From contig JAAROD010000033.1 of the NCBI GenBank assembly GCA_012274445.1, forward strand, positions 1,178,001 through 1,242,000: 64,000 bases of DNA, read 5' to 3'. The DNA is from Sclerotiophoma versabilis (taxonomy: Eukaryota > Ascomycota > Dothideomycetes > Pleosporales > Didymellaceae). Below the pieces are notes generated by a model that saw only the letters and a list, made by a program, of their open reading frames with translations, did no database searches and was not told the origin of the DNA. Positions 32,151-43,382 of the stretch are shown here, piece after piece; positions within the stretch are counted from its first letter, which is position 1; the number at the start of each line of letters is the position of its first letter. The translations under genes were made by a program, and so were the position numbers.

Positions 32151-33476
32151 CTACAGCTTAAACTCGACCGTACTTCTCTCCCAGCCAACTCCACCACCAT
32201 CCTTCCGGCTCGCCAGCTTCTCTGCCATCTCAGCTTTCTTTTCCTTGTTGCGCTCGGTACACAACTCGAATACAGTGCTAAGGTTAAAGACCATGGAGTG
32301 GAATGGTGGACTCTGATCGATCAGGTTCGAAAGCAGATGCTTGGCATCAGGGATGCGGCCGGTGTATAGAAGACACACGGCAAGATTCTGCTTGATCATG
32401 GCATCATCAGGAAACTGCTCCTGCAAGGTGCGGAAGGACGATGCCGCAGCTTCATAATCCGAGTCTGCAAGCTGCACCAAAGCTGCAAGCGTACCGTCAA
32501 GCAGCGCATCACTCTCAGCTTCAGAGGCTCGGGCAAGGCATTGCCGTGCACTGGCCAGATCACCTACCCTCAGCCATACCAGCGTCTCCATGACCAGCAC
32601 TTCTCTCGCTTCGGCTGAATCGGTTTCTTCCTCACGTTTAGACAAGGTGCCCAGATGCCGGCCAGCACCATGCAGATCACCCATCTCCACCAGGGTATTT
32701 GCAACCCTGATTCCACAGTCTCTCAACCTGCGCCTCCAAAGCGTCTTCTCGGACTCTTCAGTCGCGCGGATGATGGACTCGCGGCACTCTCTTGCTAGCT
32801 CGTAGTAGCCCATGATTCCCTTGCGCCATTCTCCGTAGCCCAGCGCTGTCAAGCGCACCACCAGCAGCCGCAGGTCCCATGGCACGAGATGCAGATTGGT
32901 CAGCGGATGGCGGTAGAATGCGCTGTTTAGATCGCCCAAGACTTTTGCCTCCTGTGCTGCAAGTGCATGTTCGCTTATCAAGCAGAGACAGGCAAGCCGA
33001 ATGTGCACGAGGTGGAAGAGGGTGGGGTAGTCGGTGGGCGCCGCAGCAGAGACGATATTGCGTGCGGCAGCGATGGCAGCGAGGCGGTAGTGGCCGGATA
33101 GGAGGAGCGAGTCTATGGGTGCGGCGACAGAGGGGAGGTTGGAAGCATGCTGGAAGGGGAGCGGAGCGGTGACGGGAAGCACGTGGTAGGCGGAGGGGTC
33201 TTGGAGGAAGGAGACGTCGAGCGAGAGGGTCTTCTGTATGCCATGTCCGCTGGGCTCAGGCGGGGGGGAGGCTATGGGCGAGCGGGCCGGGGAGAGGAGG
33301 CGTGAAGGGGTGCTGGTGTTGGTGCCGGCGGCGGTGCTGGCGGGCGCATCCTGGGCGAGCGGGTCGTCGACAGGGTCGTCAGCGTCGAGAGGGCCCTTGG
33401 TCATGCGCCGGGTCAGGGCAACGCGTCCGCTGGGCGAGCGGCCATGGGTGTGGCTGCGCTGCGGGTTGAGGGCCAT
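32151..33476 (-). CDS. TRAPP complex subunit 12-like TPR protein
   Basis: Intronless, 441 aa from the ATG at 33476; an upstream in-frame start at 33578 is possible but adds a non-conserved stretch that intrudes on the ILV2 promoter. The first 100 residues are Pro/Ser-rich and disordered. From about residue 125 the protein is a helical repeat array: LLLSGHYRLAAIAAARNIVS, LREEE-type pairs, then clear TPR helices ALLDGTLAALVQLADSDYEAA and AMIKQNLAVCLLYTGRIPDAKHLL, ending with a conserved HSMVFNLSTVFELCTERN helix. This matches TRAPPC12-type proteins of the TRAPPIII complex, which tether or activate Rab GTPases at ER-Golgi and autophagic membranes. It diverges from ILV2. Confidence 0.82.
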   Translation of the reverse strand: MALNPQRSHTHGRSPSGRVALTRRMTKGPLDADDPVDDPLAQDAPASTAAGTNTSTPSRLLSPARSPIASPPPEPSGHGIQKTLSLDVSFLQDPSAYHVLPVTAPLPFQHASNLPSVAAPIDSLLLSGHYRLAAIAAARNIVSAAAPTDYPTLFHLVHIRLACLCLISEHALAAQEAKVLGDLNSAFYRHPLTNLHLVPWDLRLLVVRLTALGYGEWRKGIMGYYELARECRESIIRATEESEKTLWRRRLRDCGIRVANTLVEMGDLHGAGRHLGTLSKREEETDSAEAREVLVMETLVWLRVGDLASARQCLARASEAESDALLDGTLAALVQLADSDYEAAASSFRTLQEQFPDDAMIKQNLAVCLLYTGRIPDAKHLLSNLIDQSPPFHSMVFNLSTVFELCTERNKEKKAEMAEKLASRKDGGGVGWERSTVEFKL

Positions 33477-33755
33477 GGTGTGTCGGGCGGGCGCCGGGGA
33501 TAAGTGGACATGTCCGCCCAGGTGGCAGGGCGCTCCGTCATCGGAGGCACGCAGTTTCCCCACGGTTCGAGTGGCCAATCACACTAAACGGGCCGTTCGA
33601 GGCAATGACAGGCGAGCGAGGGCATTGACTCTGCAAGCAGCAAACTTTCAGAGCGTCCGGCCTGCCTCCTCTTCCATTCACACCTGGCGCCTTCTCAACC
33701 GCACCTTCCCTCCTTGCGATTGCAGTATACACCCGGCTAGGACGCGCCTTCCGCC
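33477..33755. promoter_or_regulatory. Bidirectional promoter TRAPPC12/ILV2 with CCAAT box and GCN4-type half site
   Basis: 279 bp between the divergent start codons. A CCAATCA lies at 33574-33580, a typical HAP-complex CCAAT box. TGACTC lies at 33626-33631, the core of the Gcn4/CPC1 element of general amino-acid control, about 125 bp before the ILV2 start. ILV2 is a known target of this control in fungi; site use here is inferred. Confidence 0.5.
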
Positions 33756-35963
33756 ATGCAGCAGTCACGGACCCGCGCCATCGCGGCCATCAAGGGCACA
33801 CGCACTTTTTCCACTTCGGCTGTGCGAGCGCAGTCATCGCCGCTGACCCGGCCAGCGCAGGCAGGCGCCGCAAAGGTGGCCAAGGAGGATGTCCGGACAC
33901 AGAGCACCGCCGCTGCAGCCTCGCAGCCCCAGTCGCGCGCCCGCCCAGCGCCAGCCTTCAACCGCGAGGACTATGGCAGCGTGCAGCCATTGAAGCCCTA
34001 CCGCGCGCCGGAGATGGACCACTCGTTTGTCGGCATGACGGGCGGCCAGATCTTCCACGAGATGATGCTGCGCCAGGGCGTCAAGCACATCTGTATGTCA
34101 GCCACCGCGCCTGCCGTGACTCGCAGCTCGCGCCTCCCTTGAACAGCGACATGACGGTACTAACACGGTGACTCAGTCGGCTACCCCGGAGGCGCCATCC
34201 TCCCTGTCTTCGACGCCATCTACCAGTCCCCCCACTTCGACTTCATCCTCCCCCGACACGAGCAGGGCGCCGGCCACATGGCCGAGGGCTACGCCCGTGC
34301 CAGCGGCAAGCCTGGTGTCGTCCTCGTCACCTCGGGGCCCGGCGCCACCAACGTCGTCACACCCATGCAGGACGCCCTCATGGACGGGACCCCCATGGTC
34401 GTCTTCTCCGGCCAGGTCGTCACCAACATGATCGGATCCGATGCCTTCCAGGAGGCCGACACCATTGGCATCACCCGCGCATGCACCAAGTGGAACGTCA
34501 TGGTCAAGAACATCGCCGAGCTGCCCAAGAGGATCAACGAGGCCTTTGAGATTGCTACCAGCGGTCGCCCTGGTCCCGTGCTGGTCGACCTGCCCAAGGA
34601 TGTCACCGGCGGCACTCTCAACCGCCCCATCCCCATCTCCAGCACTCTCCCTCCTTCCACGAGCGCCGCCACTTTAGCCGCAAGGGAGGTTTCCAAGAGG
34701 CAGCTCGAGGCTTCCATCAGGAGAGCTGCCGACCTGATCAACATTGCTAAGAAGCCCGTCATTTACGCCGGACAGGGTGTCATCCAGGCACCTAACGGAC
34801 CTGCCCTCCTCAAGGAGCTTGCTGACAAGGCCAACATCCCCGTTACTACCACCCTCCAGGGCCTTGGTGGCTTCGACGAGCTCGACCCCAAGTCCTTGCA
34901 CATGCTCGGTATGCACGGCTCCGCCTATGCCAACATGGCCATGCAGGAAGCCGATTTGATTCTTGCTCTTGGTGCCCGTTTCGATGACCGCATCACAGGA
35001 GCTGTGGCCAAGTTTGCTCCCGCTGCCAAGGCCGCCGCCGCTGAAGGCCGTGGTGGTATCATCCACTTCGAAATCATGCCCAAGAACATCAACAAGGTCA
35101 TCCAGGCCACCGAGGCTGTTGCTGGTGATGTCGGTGCCAGCCTGACCCAGATGCTGCCCCTTGTCAACATTGTCAAGGACAGGCCAGAATGGTTTGCTCA
35201 GATTGCCGACTGGAAGAAGCGCTTCCCCTGGGCATATGAGAAGGAGGGCGAGAATGGTCTGATCAAGCCCCAGACCGTCGTCGAGACGCTCTCCAACTTG
35301 ACTGCGTCCATCAAGCACAAGACCATCATCACAACCGGTGTTGGACAGCATCAAATGTGGGCTGCACAGCATTTCCGATGGACACACCCACGCACCATGA
35401 TCACCTCTGGAGGTCTTGGTACTATGGGTTACGGTCTGCCCGCCGCTATTGGTGCCAAGGTTGCTCGTCCAGACTGCCTGGTCATCGACATTGATGGTGA
35501 CTCGTCTTTTTCCATGACCCTGACTGAGCTGTCAACTGCCGCTGAGTTCAACATTGGCTGCAAGGTCATCATCCTAAACAACGATGAGCAGGGTATGGTC
35601 ACACAATGGCAGACCCTCTTCTTCGAGGACCGCTTCTCGCACACACATCAGAAGAATGCCGACTTCGTCAAGCTCGGTGACGCTATGGGCGTCCAGGCCA
35701 GGCGCGTCATCAAGCCCGATGAGCTTGAGGGTGCCCTGAAGTGGCTGATCGAGTCTGATGGCCCAGCCCTGCTTGAGGTCGTCACTGACCAGAAGGTTCC
35801 TGTTCTGCCCATGGTTCCCACCGGAAGTGCTCTGCACGAGTTCCTGGTGTACGACGAAGGTATGTTACATCAGTCTTATCGTTTGCGAAGTTCAGTACTA
35901 ACAACATCTGCAGAGACACAGAAGAAGCGCAGAGCGCAGACCAAGGAAAGATCGGGTCGCTAA
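33756..35963 (+). CDS. ILV2: Acetolactate synthase catalytic subunit, mitochondrial
   Basis: The model is join(33756..34092,34177..35859,35914..35963), introns 84 and 54 nt, 689 aa. A basic, Ser/Ala-rich presequence (about 60-90 aa) directs it to mitochondria. The ThDP-enzyme order is intact: FGYPGGAILPVFDAIY and the catalytic-Glu region RHEQGAGHMAEGYARASG in the Pyr domain, VLVDLPKDVTGG, the central FAD-binding domain, and in the PP domain GGLGTMGYGLPAAIGAK and the Mg/ThDP motif DIDGDSSFSMTLTELSTAAE..NNDEQGMVTQWQ. It catalyses the first common step of Ile/Val (and Leu) synthesis. The last intron (54 nt) lacks an in-frame stop, so retention would insert 18 residues near the C-terminus. The first intron ends in TGACTCAG, overlapping a perfect Gcn4-type TGACTCA. 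Confidence 0.97.
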
Positions 35964-36405
35964 ACACTTGGCGCCTTTCCCTTCCTTTACTTGTACATTG
36001 CCTTCATTGTAAATTCTTGGGTCAGCTTAGGCGTTTTATTTCCATCTTGTGTCATCGGCGGAGCGCTCTCTACGGAAAAGTCGTCATGGAGTGCTAAAAG
36101 TGAGATATCAGATTACGTACGCGCGGAATATGGGAGGGGCACACATTCGCGACCGAAATGATTGGTTGTTGCCAGATTGCATGAAAGTAAGTTGGTTGCA
36201 TTGAGAAGGTAGTGTAGCCGTGAACTCTATGTTCCATGGATGAATGCAAAGTTGTTCTATGATTCAAGTGCGAATCTTTGGACCGTCCGTGAATACGTCG
36301 CTCCCATTGCATTTCATGAGCTCTTATCTCACTACCACTTGTCAGTCATCGTTCGAAGTTCAAAGTCCACACCAATGCCTCAGGCGGCTAACATCTACCA
36401 TTTCA

Positions 36406-36426
36406 CATCATCATCATCATCATCAC
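36406..36426. repeat. (ATC)n microsatellite
   Basis: Seven consecutive ATC units or close to it. Simple-sequence repeat without a coding role seen. Confidence 0.85.
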
Positions 36427-36512
36427 ACCCCCGAGACCACCTGACCACCTCCACACATCTACATGACCAGAGAATCGACGTCTTGAACCACAAGGTCGCC
36501 CTCAAACGGCCT

Positions 36513-36570
36513 CCATCGAGGAGGTGGAGGAAGATGAAGAAAAAGAAGAAGAAGAAGAAGAAGAGAAGAA
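36513..36570. repeat. Purine-only GAA/GGA-rich tract
   Basis: A nearly uninterrupted polypurine run dominated by GAA units, downstream of ILV2 on the plus strand. Such tracts are prone to slippage and can form triplex structures. Confidence 0.75.
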
Positions 36571-36814
36571 ATGATAGTCAAGCTGTCGGAAGATGGAAGC
36601 ATTGGCTTCACATATGACGAGGTTAAGAGTAAGGTCGGCAAGCTTTGTGCGCGACTTCACAGAGGAAGCATGAAGCGTTATTAACATTCAAAGGTAGTTG
36701 GGAGCGAGTATCATTCACTTCACTACGTCTCCTTTCCAAGACAGCGCGACTTGGTTAGACGGATCGTCAATGCAATAACTAAACGTAAGTAATCTGCCTT
36801 CTCCTGTGCTACCC

Positions 36815-38714
36815 TTACTCAACACGACATAGCTTGCCGTTCTCATTCGGCAACCCATCTACACTCTCCACCTTCCATCTCTCGCTGCCGACTCCGGTAC
36901 TTGCAAAGAATACATCCTGCGGATCCAGTTTGTTCTTCAACTCCAACAGCCGCGGGTACTTGTCCCCCCAAAACGCCTGTCCAAAGTCCGGCTCAAGCCT
37001 ATCAGCCTCAGCCAAGTAGCTGCCAGCGCCGGGGCTAATGTCTCTCCACTTCTGCATGTCAATCGCCTGGAAGTCCTTCCTGATTTTCAGAATCTCCTCC
37101 GCGGTGCTGTTGATAGGCCAACGCACAGACTGCATGGAGAAGGAGACGAGGGGGCGCCAGTGCGAGTTCACTGCATTGTCGCTGGAGGACTTTGCTTGCA
37201 TGTTGAAGTGGACCTGAACCCGGCCCTTCTCGCTAGATGAGCGTATGTTTTCGTACAGCTCTTGCCGCTTCTCTGCGGTTTCGAAGTTGGCCCGCGGGAA
37301 GAGGCGCGAGCCTGTGGCGACGTTGGCCTTCTGCACTGATTCGAGAGGGAAGGAGGAGCGCCAGGCAGAGTAGTAGGTATCGAACTGGGTGAGGTTGGGA
37401 GCGTAGGTGATGTTCAGACTGTCGAGCTTGTTGAACCAAGGTTGCAACAGAGCAGTGGCTTCCTCAAGAGTCTTGTTTGGTGCGAAAAAAGGAGAGAACT
37501 GGAAGGTGAACGATCCGTTCGATGGGATGATCATCCAGTATGTGTAAGTTTCTGCATCGGCATTGGCAACGTTGATGTCGAGGTAGGAACGGATGGCGGC
37601 CCAAAATGTCTCATTGCCTGTCTGCTTAGACGAGAAGCTGAAGCGTGAAGCAGTGACTGGGAGATCAGGGTGTGCCTTGACGGTGACTGAGGTTGCAACG
37701 CCGAAGGTGCTGCCACCTCCGCCGCGGAGTGCCCAGAAAAGGTCAGTGTGAGAGGTCGAGTTCGCAACCACAAAGTCGCCATCTGCAGTGACGACCTCGA
37801 ACGCAAGCACGTTGTCTGCACCAGTTCCATAGAGACCAGTCAGCGGAGAGTGGCCACCTATCTTTGTCAGTATCTCGGTGGGATCATACTTTGTGGTACC
37901 TACCTCCTTGAATGTAGCCCCCCATGACACCGACAGTCTCACCCTCTCCGCCAACAACGATGCGCCCCTTCTCATCTGCGGCTTTGTAGATCTCAAAGGC
38001 CTGCAAACCGGTACCGGCTTTGAATGCGGGACCCGAGTAGCCAAGCTCCTCATCGGCGTACTCCTCAATGTACTCAATGTCCTTCATGTGGTGTGTCCAA
38101 ATACTCAAAGCATCCTTACCTCCGCTCTTGCCAAGAAAGTCATGGCCAGTGTTCTTGACGACGAGACGGACGCCTGAGTTTCTGGCGAAGTTGACGGCGA
38201 GCTGGATATGCTTCGGCTCGGTGGCGTTGACCACGTAGGCAGGGAATCCGCCTCGAGTACAGTTGTGACTGTCAAAGATGACTGGCGCAGTGCAAGTCAT
38301 ACCTTGTGCGACTGGGGACATCATCTCGATTGGGTCGTGCATATGCGTGTACGATTGAGTCCATGTTGCTGAATAGGTCGCACACTGCTCAGCATCGTAG
38401 TCCGGGTGAGAAGGATAGCAAACGGCAGCAAGAGGTGTAGGTCTCGAAAGCAGACGGTTGCCAGTCAGCTCGTTCAGCGTTGTCCACGCCTCATCGGACG
38501 GCCATGCGGCGTCTCCTGGGTACACCTTGCAACGAGAGGTCTCATTCTTGGGAACGGTAGTGTTGGAGCCCTGGAGGAAGAGGTTCTTGACGGATGAAGT
38601 GACCCCATCGAGATCGGCTTCGACAAGCACGTTGAGGTCCCGGCGAGTCAGCAAATGTGAAGCGCTTGTTGAAGCAGCCAAGAGGGCTGTGAACCAGGTT
38701 GTAGATGGAGCCAT
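36815..38714 (-). CDS. Secreted FAD-linked oxidase (berberine-bridge / isoamyl-alcohol-oxidase type)
   Basis: The model is complement(join(36815..37857,37905..38714 with the last exon base at 37904)), a 46-nt phase-1 intron, 617 aa. The first 18-20 residues (APSTTWFTALLAASTSAS) are a signal peptide, and several N-x-T/S sites and Cys residues fit a secreted, disulfide-bonded protein. The PCMH-type FAD domain includes VKNTGHDFLGKSGG (the His that carries 8-alpha-linked flavin in this family), AGTGLQAFEIYKAA, and GGYIQGGGHSPLTGLYGTGADN across the intron. A berberine-bridge C-terminal segment (PRLLELKNKLDPQDVFFAS) closes it. Fungal members oxidise alcohols, sugars or secondary metabolites with O2; the substrate is unknown. 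It is the left end of the accessory block. Confidence 0.87.
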
Positions 38715-40096
38715 GATAGTCTCCCGTGATCAACAAATCTGTGACTATCAGTCCGTTAGTCTGATGGTCGATCGACGCGTAGTTGAACTACGACCACTTA
38801 CCAACGCAACGGCTCCGGATGCTTTTTGCAAGTGCCCGTTACCCACACCGTTTGACAGTGACGAAGAAAGGGCCGGCCATCGTTCTGTTCGCTCACTTAA
38901 GGGGTGCTGCTACAACAAATTGCTGGACGAATGGCCCACTCTCGGCACGCTGAAAGCTAATGCGAGAGCCTGCATGTCGCTCTTTTTGATAGAGGATCTT
39001 CACAGAACCCGTGTCAGCCGAAATGGAGGGCCCGTGAAGATGCTCAGCCAGGAGAAGTCAAGGACGGCAGATATTCCCCACCGTCGGCATATGTATGGAA
39101 CGGGCAAGGAGACATGGCTCCCTGACTCGTGAGTTGGTTGATCAGCATCCTTTTTGGCAAGCGACGTGTGCAGGGACGAAAACATCAAGGGTGACAGGTC
39201 TTGATTATTAGGGCGAGTGTCGAAGTTCATGCATGCATGCATGCAGACATCGACAAGGGCTGTACCATTACATCCTCTTGTAAGGTGCAACACCAACAAT
39301 GCAATGTGAGCGTGCCGCTTTGGTCTGCGTGCAGAGGTGATGTGCAATAACCGACGCTGATGGGGAGGAAGGAAGCTTTTGTGTCTGCCAAACCTTCGCT
39401 TGTGTTCCGAACTTCATCCCCGCGGCCCGTACCTCACGTGCCGACCATCAAGAACCACCTACCCTGAAGCCTTGGGCATCATCATCCAGTTTTAGAAGAA
39501 GATCAGTTGCGTGATCGGATTGTGAGAAGAATGTGTTTACTACCTTGGCCATATGGAAACGGCTCGGCCTTACTTGGTGACCCTGAATCATTGTCGCTCT
39601 CTCCTGACAGGTCAGCCAAGGACATGCGGTTGACAGATCAACACTTCCACTGCCCAAACGGCATTGATCAGTGCCAAAGCGTCTCTGTATCCCTGAGGGA
39701 TATGTGTCGAGACTGTGGGTATCGGGCGCGTCGAGACCGGAAGATGGACCGCACTGCACGAGTCGCGCAGCAATTCTCCACCTGTTGCTACCATGAGGTG
39801 TCCCACACCAGTGTAAAAGTACTCAAATTGAAAGTTCCTGCAATCAACAGTAGTTCAGGAGCCTGAGTGTCCAAGGTAAGCAGTTCAACACGTCACCCTA
39901 GCATGACTCTCAATCATCTCTGACCGGTGCGCAGCGTATATCATTACTGGGCAGCCTCACTCAAGAGTTGTTGGCCGGTTCCCCGTCGTAGCTATTGCTC
40001 GACGTAGTGATTCGCGACCTCATGTCAATCATCGACGACTCCAGGCGCGCATACACTTGCTCTTGAGCATTGGTTTTTCTACAGACAATCACAAGC
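38715..40096. other. Intergenic region between FAD oxidase and membrane protein
   Basis: 1.4 kb divergent upstream region. A self-complementary (ATGC)4 run sits at 39229-39244. A 119-codon plus frame (39507-39866) is Cys/Arg-rich without family features and not called. Confidence 0.5.
39229..39244. repeat. Palindromic (ATGC)4 run
   Basis: Four tandem ATGC units, fully self-complementary. Short simple repeat in an intergenic region. Confidence 0.8.
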
Positions 40097-41475
40097 ATGG
40101 TTGCGAGCCGTCAGAATGAGGCTCTTGCAATGATATGTCTCTTTCCGATTCTATCCACAATCTTCGTCGTTTTGCGAATATACTCACGCTATCTGAGTCG
40201 GAACTTCGGATGGGATGACTACCTGATCTTGCTTGCAACGCTACTGCTACTGGGTCAGACCTTAACAATCTACGAATGTATGTGGCCTGTGAAACTGAGA
40301 GAAACGCATACACTAACTCGCACAGATGTCTTAGTGAGCGGCACTGGATATCATATCTATGATCTTCCCAAGCAGACCATTGCAGAGAAGATCACTGCCT
40401 TGAAATGGAGTTTTGCGGTACAGATGTTCTATCATCCTCTGATGTGCGCGATTAGAGCGAGTATCATTATGTTCTTGTTCCGGATGAAAGACTATCGCCG
40501 AAGGATACGGTATTCGCTACATGTCGTTTGTAAGTCTAATTCTATCGACTGCAGCCTCTGTAGACTGACCTCGGATTTGACAGTCTGGCTGAACGTTGGT
40601 TACACCGTCGCAACTACCTTAGTAAACACATTACAGTGCAATCCCGTCCAGTACACTTGGCTTCGTCCTGAGATGGACCAGTACGATGCCAACGGCAATG
40701 TCACGGTCAAAGGCGGCACATGCATCGACTCCCGGACCTTTGTTCTCTCAAGTTGTGCTCTTAGCATCTTCATGGATCTGATAATCATACCGATCCCTAG
40801 CATCATGGTATGGGACCTGCAGATGAGCGTCAAAACCAAGACACTAGTCGTATTTGTCATGAGCTTGGGTTGGATGTAAGTCGTACGCATTTGTACTGTC
40901 GAAACAAATCGTACTCACACACCTACAGTGCTACAGGTGTCTCAGTTGGACGCTTCGTGGTGTACTACTACCGCTTCGCGCCCACCGATCTCGACCGAAC
41001 TTGGAACATCGGGCTCGTCATCTCTATCGTTGAACCAGCCGTGCACGTAATCACAGCTTGCGCCCCAGCCACAAAGGGTCTGTTCCGCATGTTATTCCCA
41101 TCTTTCAATTCGGACTACCCAAGCTACGAAGAGCGCTACGCCCCATACACGCCTTCAGACTCGAAGTTCGGCGCCCGTACTACTGCATCTAAGCCACGAC
41201 CGTCTATTGGATTCAACATCGGACATTCTACGAAAGGTGTCGAAGAGGGGCAAGACGTTGTGATCACGGAGAGAGATCGCAGCAGCCCCAGGGGCGAGGA
41301 TGTGTACGGCATGAAACTTTTGGGAAGTGTCGACTCCAGGGAAAATATTGGACATGAAGATTATGAGCCGAGCATACGTGAAGCCAGGGCTAGCAAAGCC
41401 ATCACAGAGTGTAGTAAAGGAGACAGCGATCTCACCGAGGCAGAACCGAAGTATATTCTGGGACATGCCAAATGA
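40097..41475 (+). CDS. Fungal rhodopsin-domain integral membrane protein (PTH11/SAT4-like)
   Basis: The model is join(40097..40277,40326..40529,40584..40875,40929..41475), introns 48, 54 and 53 nt, 407 aa. About seven hydrophobic segments are visible: MICLFPILSTIFVVLRIYSR; DDYLILLATLLLLGQTL; FAVQMFYHPLMCAIRASIIM; WLNVGYTVATTLVNTL; FVLSSCALSIFMDLIIIPIP; LVVFVMSLGWIATGVSVGRF; and LVISIVEPAVHVITACAP. The WDDYLIL signature after TM2 and the CNPVQYTW loop are typical of the fungal rhodopsin-like family that includes Pth11-like proteins. The C-terminal tail (about 130 aa) is cytosolic, polar and without motifs. Members are often found in or near secondary-metabolite clusters, or act as receptor-like proteins; a ligand is not predictable. 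It converges on the P450 gene, 148 bp away. Confidence 0.87.
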
Positions 41476-41623
41476 GTTCCATCATCAGCTGTTTCATGGC
41501 ACGACTGCAACTTGGGAGCGTTAGCGTCATTAGGTTATCTTAGTCGCGATATACCACGTGCCAGCTTTCCTTCAGACGATAATACCATCCATCTACGCGG
41601 CTGTCGTGGGCTATGTGCTTTGA

Positions 41624-43382
41624 TCATTCCTGTTGATTACTGTTCCCAGATATCCTACTCGAGCTCTCCGACACATAACAAGGCCATCCATGTGGCAAAG
41701 CCGCAAAAGAAGCCTCATACTTCCAGCCTAGTCCTGGGTCAACCTGCTTGAAATCAAATTCTCGCAGAAGTGTGGCTGCAGCCTTGAAGATTTCAAGTTG
41801 CGCAATATTGCGACCTTGGCAAGAGTTGTACCCTGCACCAAACTGGGCAGGTAGTCAGCACACTTCACCGAAGAAAGTAACAATGATCAGCAAGCTTACG
41901 GCCACAAAGTACTTTTCGATATCTTTGGCTTGTGGACCAATCCAGCGAAGCGGATTGTAAGTGTATGCGTCTTCGCCAAACAAGTCTCGGCTGTAGTGTA
42001 TGACGCGTGGGTTGACACTGAGCTGTGTCTGCTTATCGTCAGCCTGCGTACTTGCCTTCAATGCGTAGCCCGAGAATGTACCCCTGGTTCGAAATGTCGA
42101 CCACCGATCGTAACACCCCCAGCAGGCACAACACGTGCAAGACCGAAAGGAACAGGTGGGAACATGCGCCATCCTTCTTTGAGCTATGAAATACAAGGTC
42201 AGTATTCGCGAGTTAAGATGTGAACAAGGTGATTACTTACGCAAGCTTGTAGGAACGGAAGCTTGGAGGCATCTGCGTACGAGACGATGTCATCAGTCAG
42301 GTTTGCATCCGCTAACTCTCGCTTCGCAGTCGCAAGGTGCTGGGGATGGCGGATCAAGTGGTAGAAGAACGACTGTAGGCTGGCACTGACAGTGTCTGAT
42401 GCAGCACCAACAGTCATGTTGACACAGCCGTGAAGTTCCTTCTCCGAGAGCTTTTCTGGATGTTGTTCGTGCTGCCTTAGCCAAAGTGACAAGATATCCT
42501 CACGTACATCAGGGTTTTTCTTGCGAGCCTCGATAGCTTTCAATGTCGTGTCCAGAATGTGCTGAGTAGGCATGAGGTTCCAGTCTGTAATGAGAGGATT
42601 GCCCACTGTCAATTTGTGGAACGTCCGAAAGAACCCAGCCATTGTGACATACGGTATGAGGAGTCGAGAATTTGCAATCGAGCCCCCAAGATCCTTGCCA
42701 GCCTCCAGGAAGCCAAATCGCTGCGAGAATACAACCTCTCCGATAACATCGAAAGCCATGTAGTTGAACCACTCGTCAAGATGGACCGGCTGCTTAGACC
42801 TTGCAAATCCCATTAGCTGTTTCTTCAGCAGACGGATACAACCATCTATATAAGCTTCAGACTTGATGACATGCGAAAGAGCGAAGCCTGCCGCAAGGTT
42901 TTTTGTTCTTCGCACTTGCTCCTTTGGGTCTGTTGCTGACATGGGCGTCTGATACCGAGCATCTGGCAGGGACATGACGCTGTACCACTCAGTCTAGGTT
43001 GAAATCAACACGAGCCCCTTGTGTTTACCTCTACCTCGGCCTTTGATCTTGACTGACCTTGGGCAGTGGACTCAGCAGGATCTGTCTAATTGCTTCTGGA
43101 TGGCAAACGCTGACTTCATCATAGCTGATTCGAATGAAATGGCCTGTCCGCGTTAACATACCTTTTTCGACATCTTTTGCCTGGGTTGTATATACCGTGT
43201 TTCTCGTGTAGGGAGATACAATATTGGTCGATATCACCTTTCACGATACGCCACAGGTGCCATGCTCTGCTCACAGAAGCAAACGCTGGACCGGGAATGT
43301 CTGATATGCTCGTGAGGTAACGGCGTCGAAACCCGAGAGCCACCAAACCAACAAGTCCTGCAATCACAAGTATGTAAATCAT
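41624..43382 (-). CDS. Cytochrome P450 monooxygenase
   Basis: Six exons: complement(join(41624..41842,41900..42022,42082..42183,42241..42993,43058..43143,43196..43382)), introns 52-64 nt, 489 aa. The N-terminal anchor is MIYILVIAGLVGLVALGF, followed by the hinge DIPGPAFASVSRAWHLW. The I-helix is VGAASDTVSAS; the ExxR motif (E-G-W-R) lies just after the exon 3/4 junction; the meander is NPLRW; the haem loop is FGAGYNSCQG with the axial Cys, followed by RNIAQLEIFKAAATLL. All P450 hallmarks are present, so the enzyme should be an active ER-bound monooxygenase. The general sequence style is that of fungal pisatin-demethylase-like P450s, an approximate assignment. Exons 4 and 6 have no ATG. A gene 1 kb away on the other strand encodes UPF0303. 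Confidence 0.92.

Larger units (their letters stand above)
35964..36814. other. Convergent intergenic region ILV2 / FAD oxidase
   Basis: 851 bp, mostly AT-richer than the genes. It holds an (ATC)n run (36406-36426) and a GA-rich tract (36513-36570). The 125-codon frame across them is repeat-driven and not called as a gene. Confidence 0.55.

Noticed and set aside
33477..33578. Upstream in-frame start for the TRAPPC12-like protein
   Set aside because: Adds 34 residues of non-conserved sequence and would place the start inside the ILV2 promoter; the internal ATG at 33476 is preferred.
34674..35387. 237-codon minus-strand frame inside ILV2
   Set aside because: Antisense shadow of a conserved enzyme; no independent start context or family.
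36240..36617. 125-codon plus-strand ORF
   Set aside because: Its content is driven by ATC and GAA simple repeats (His/Ser and Lys runs).
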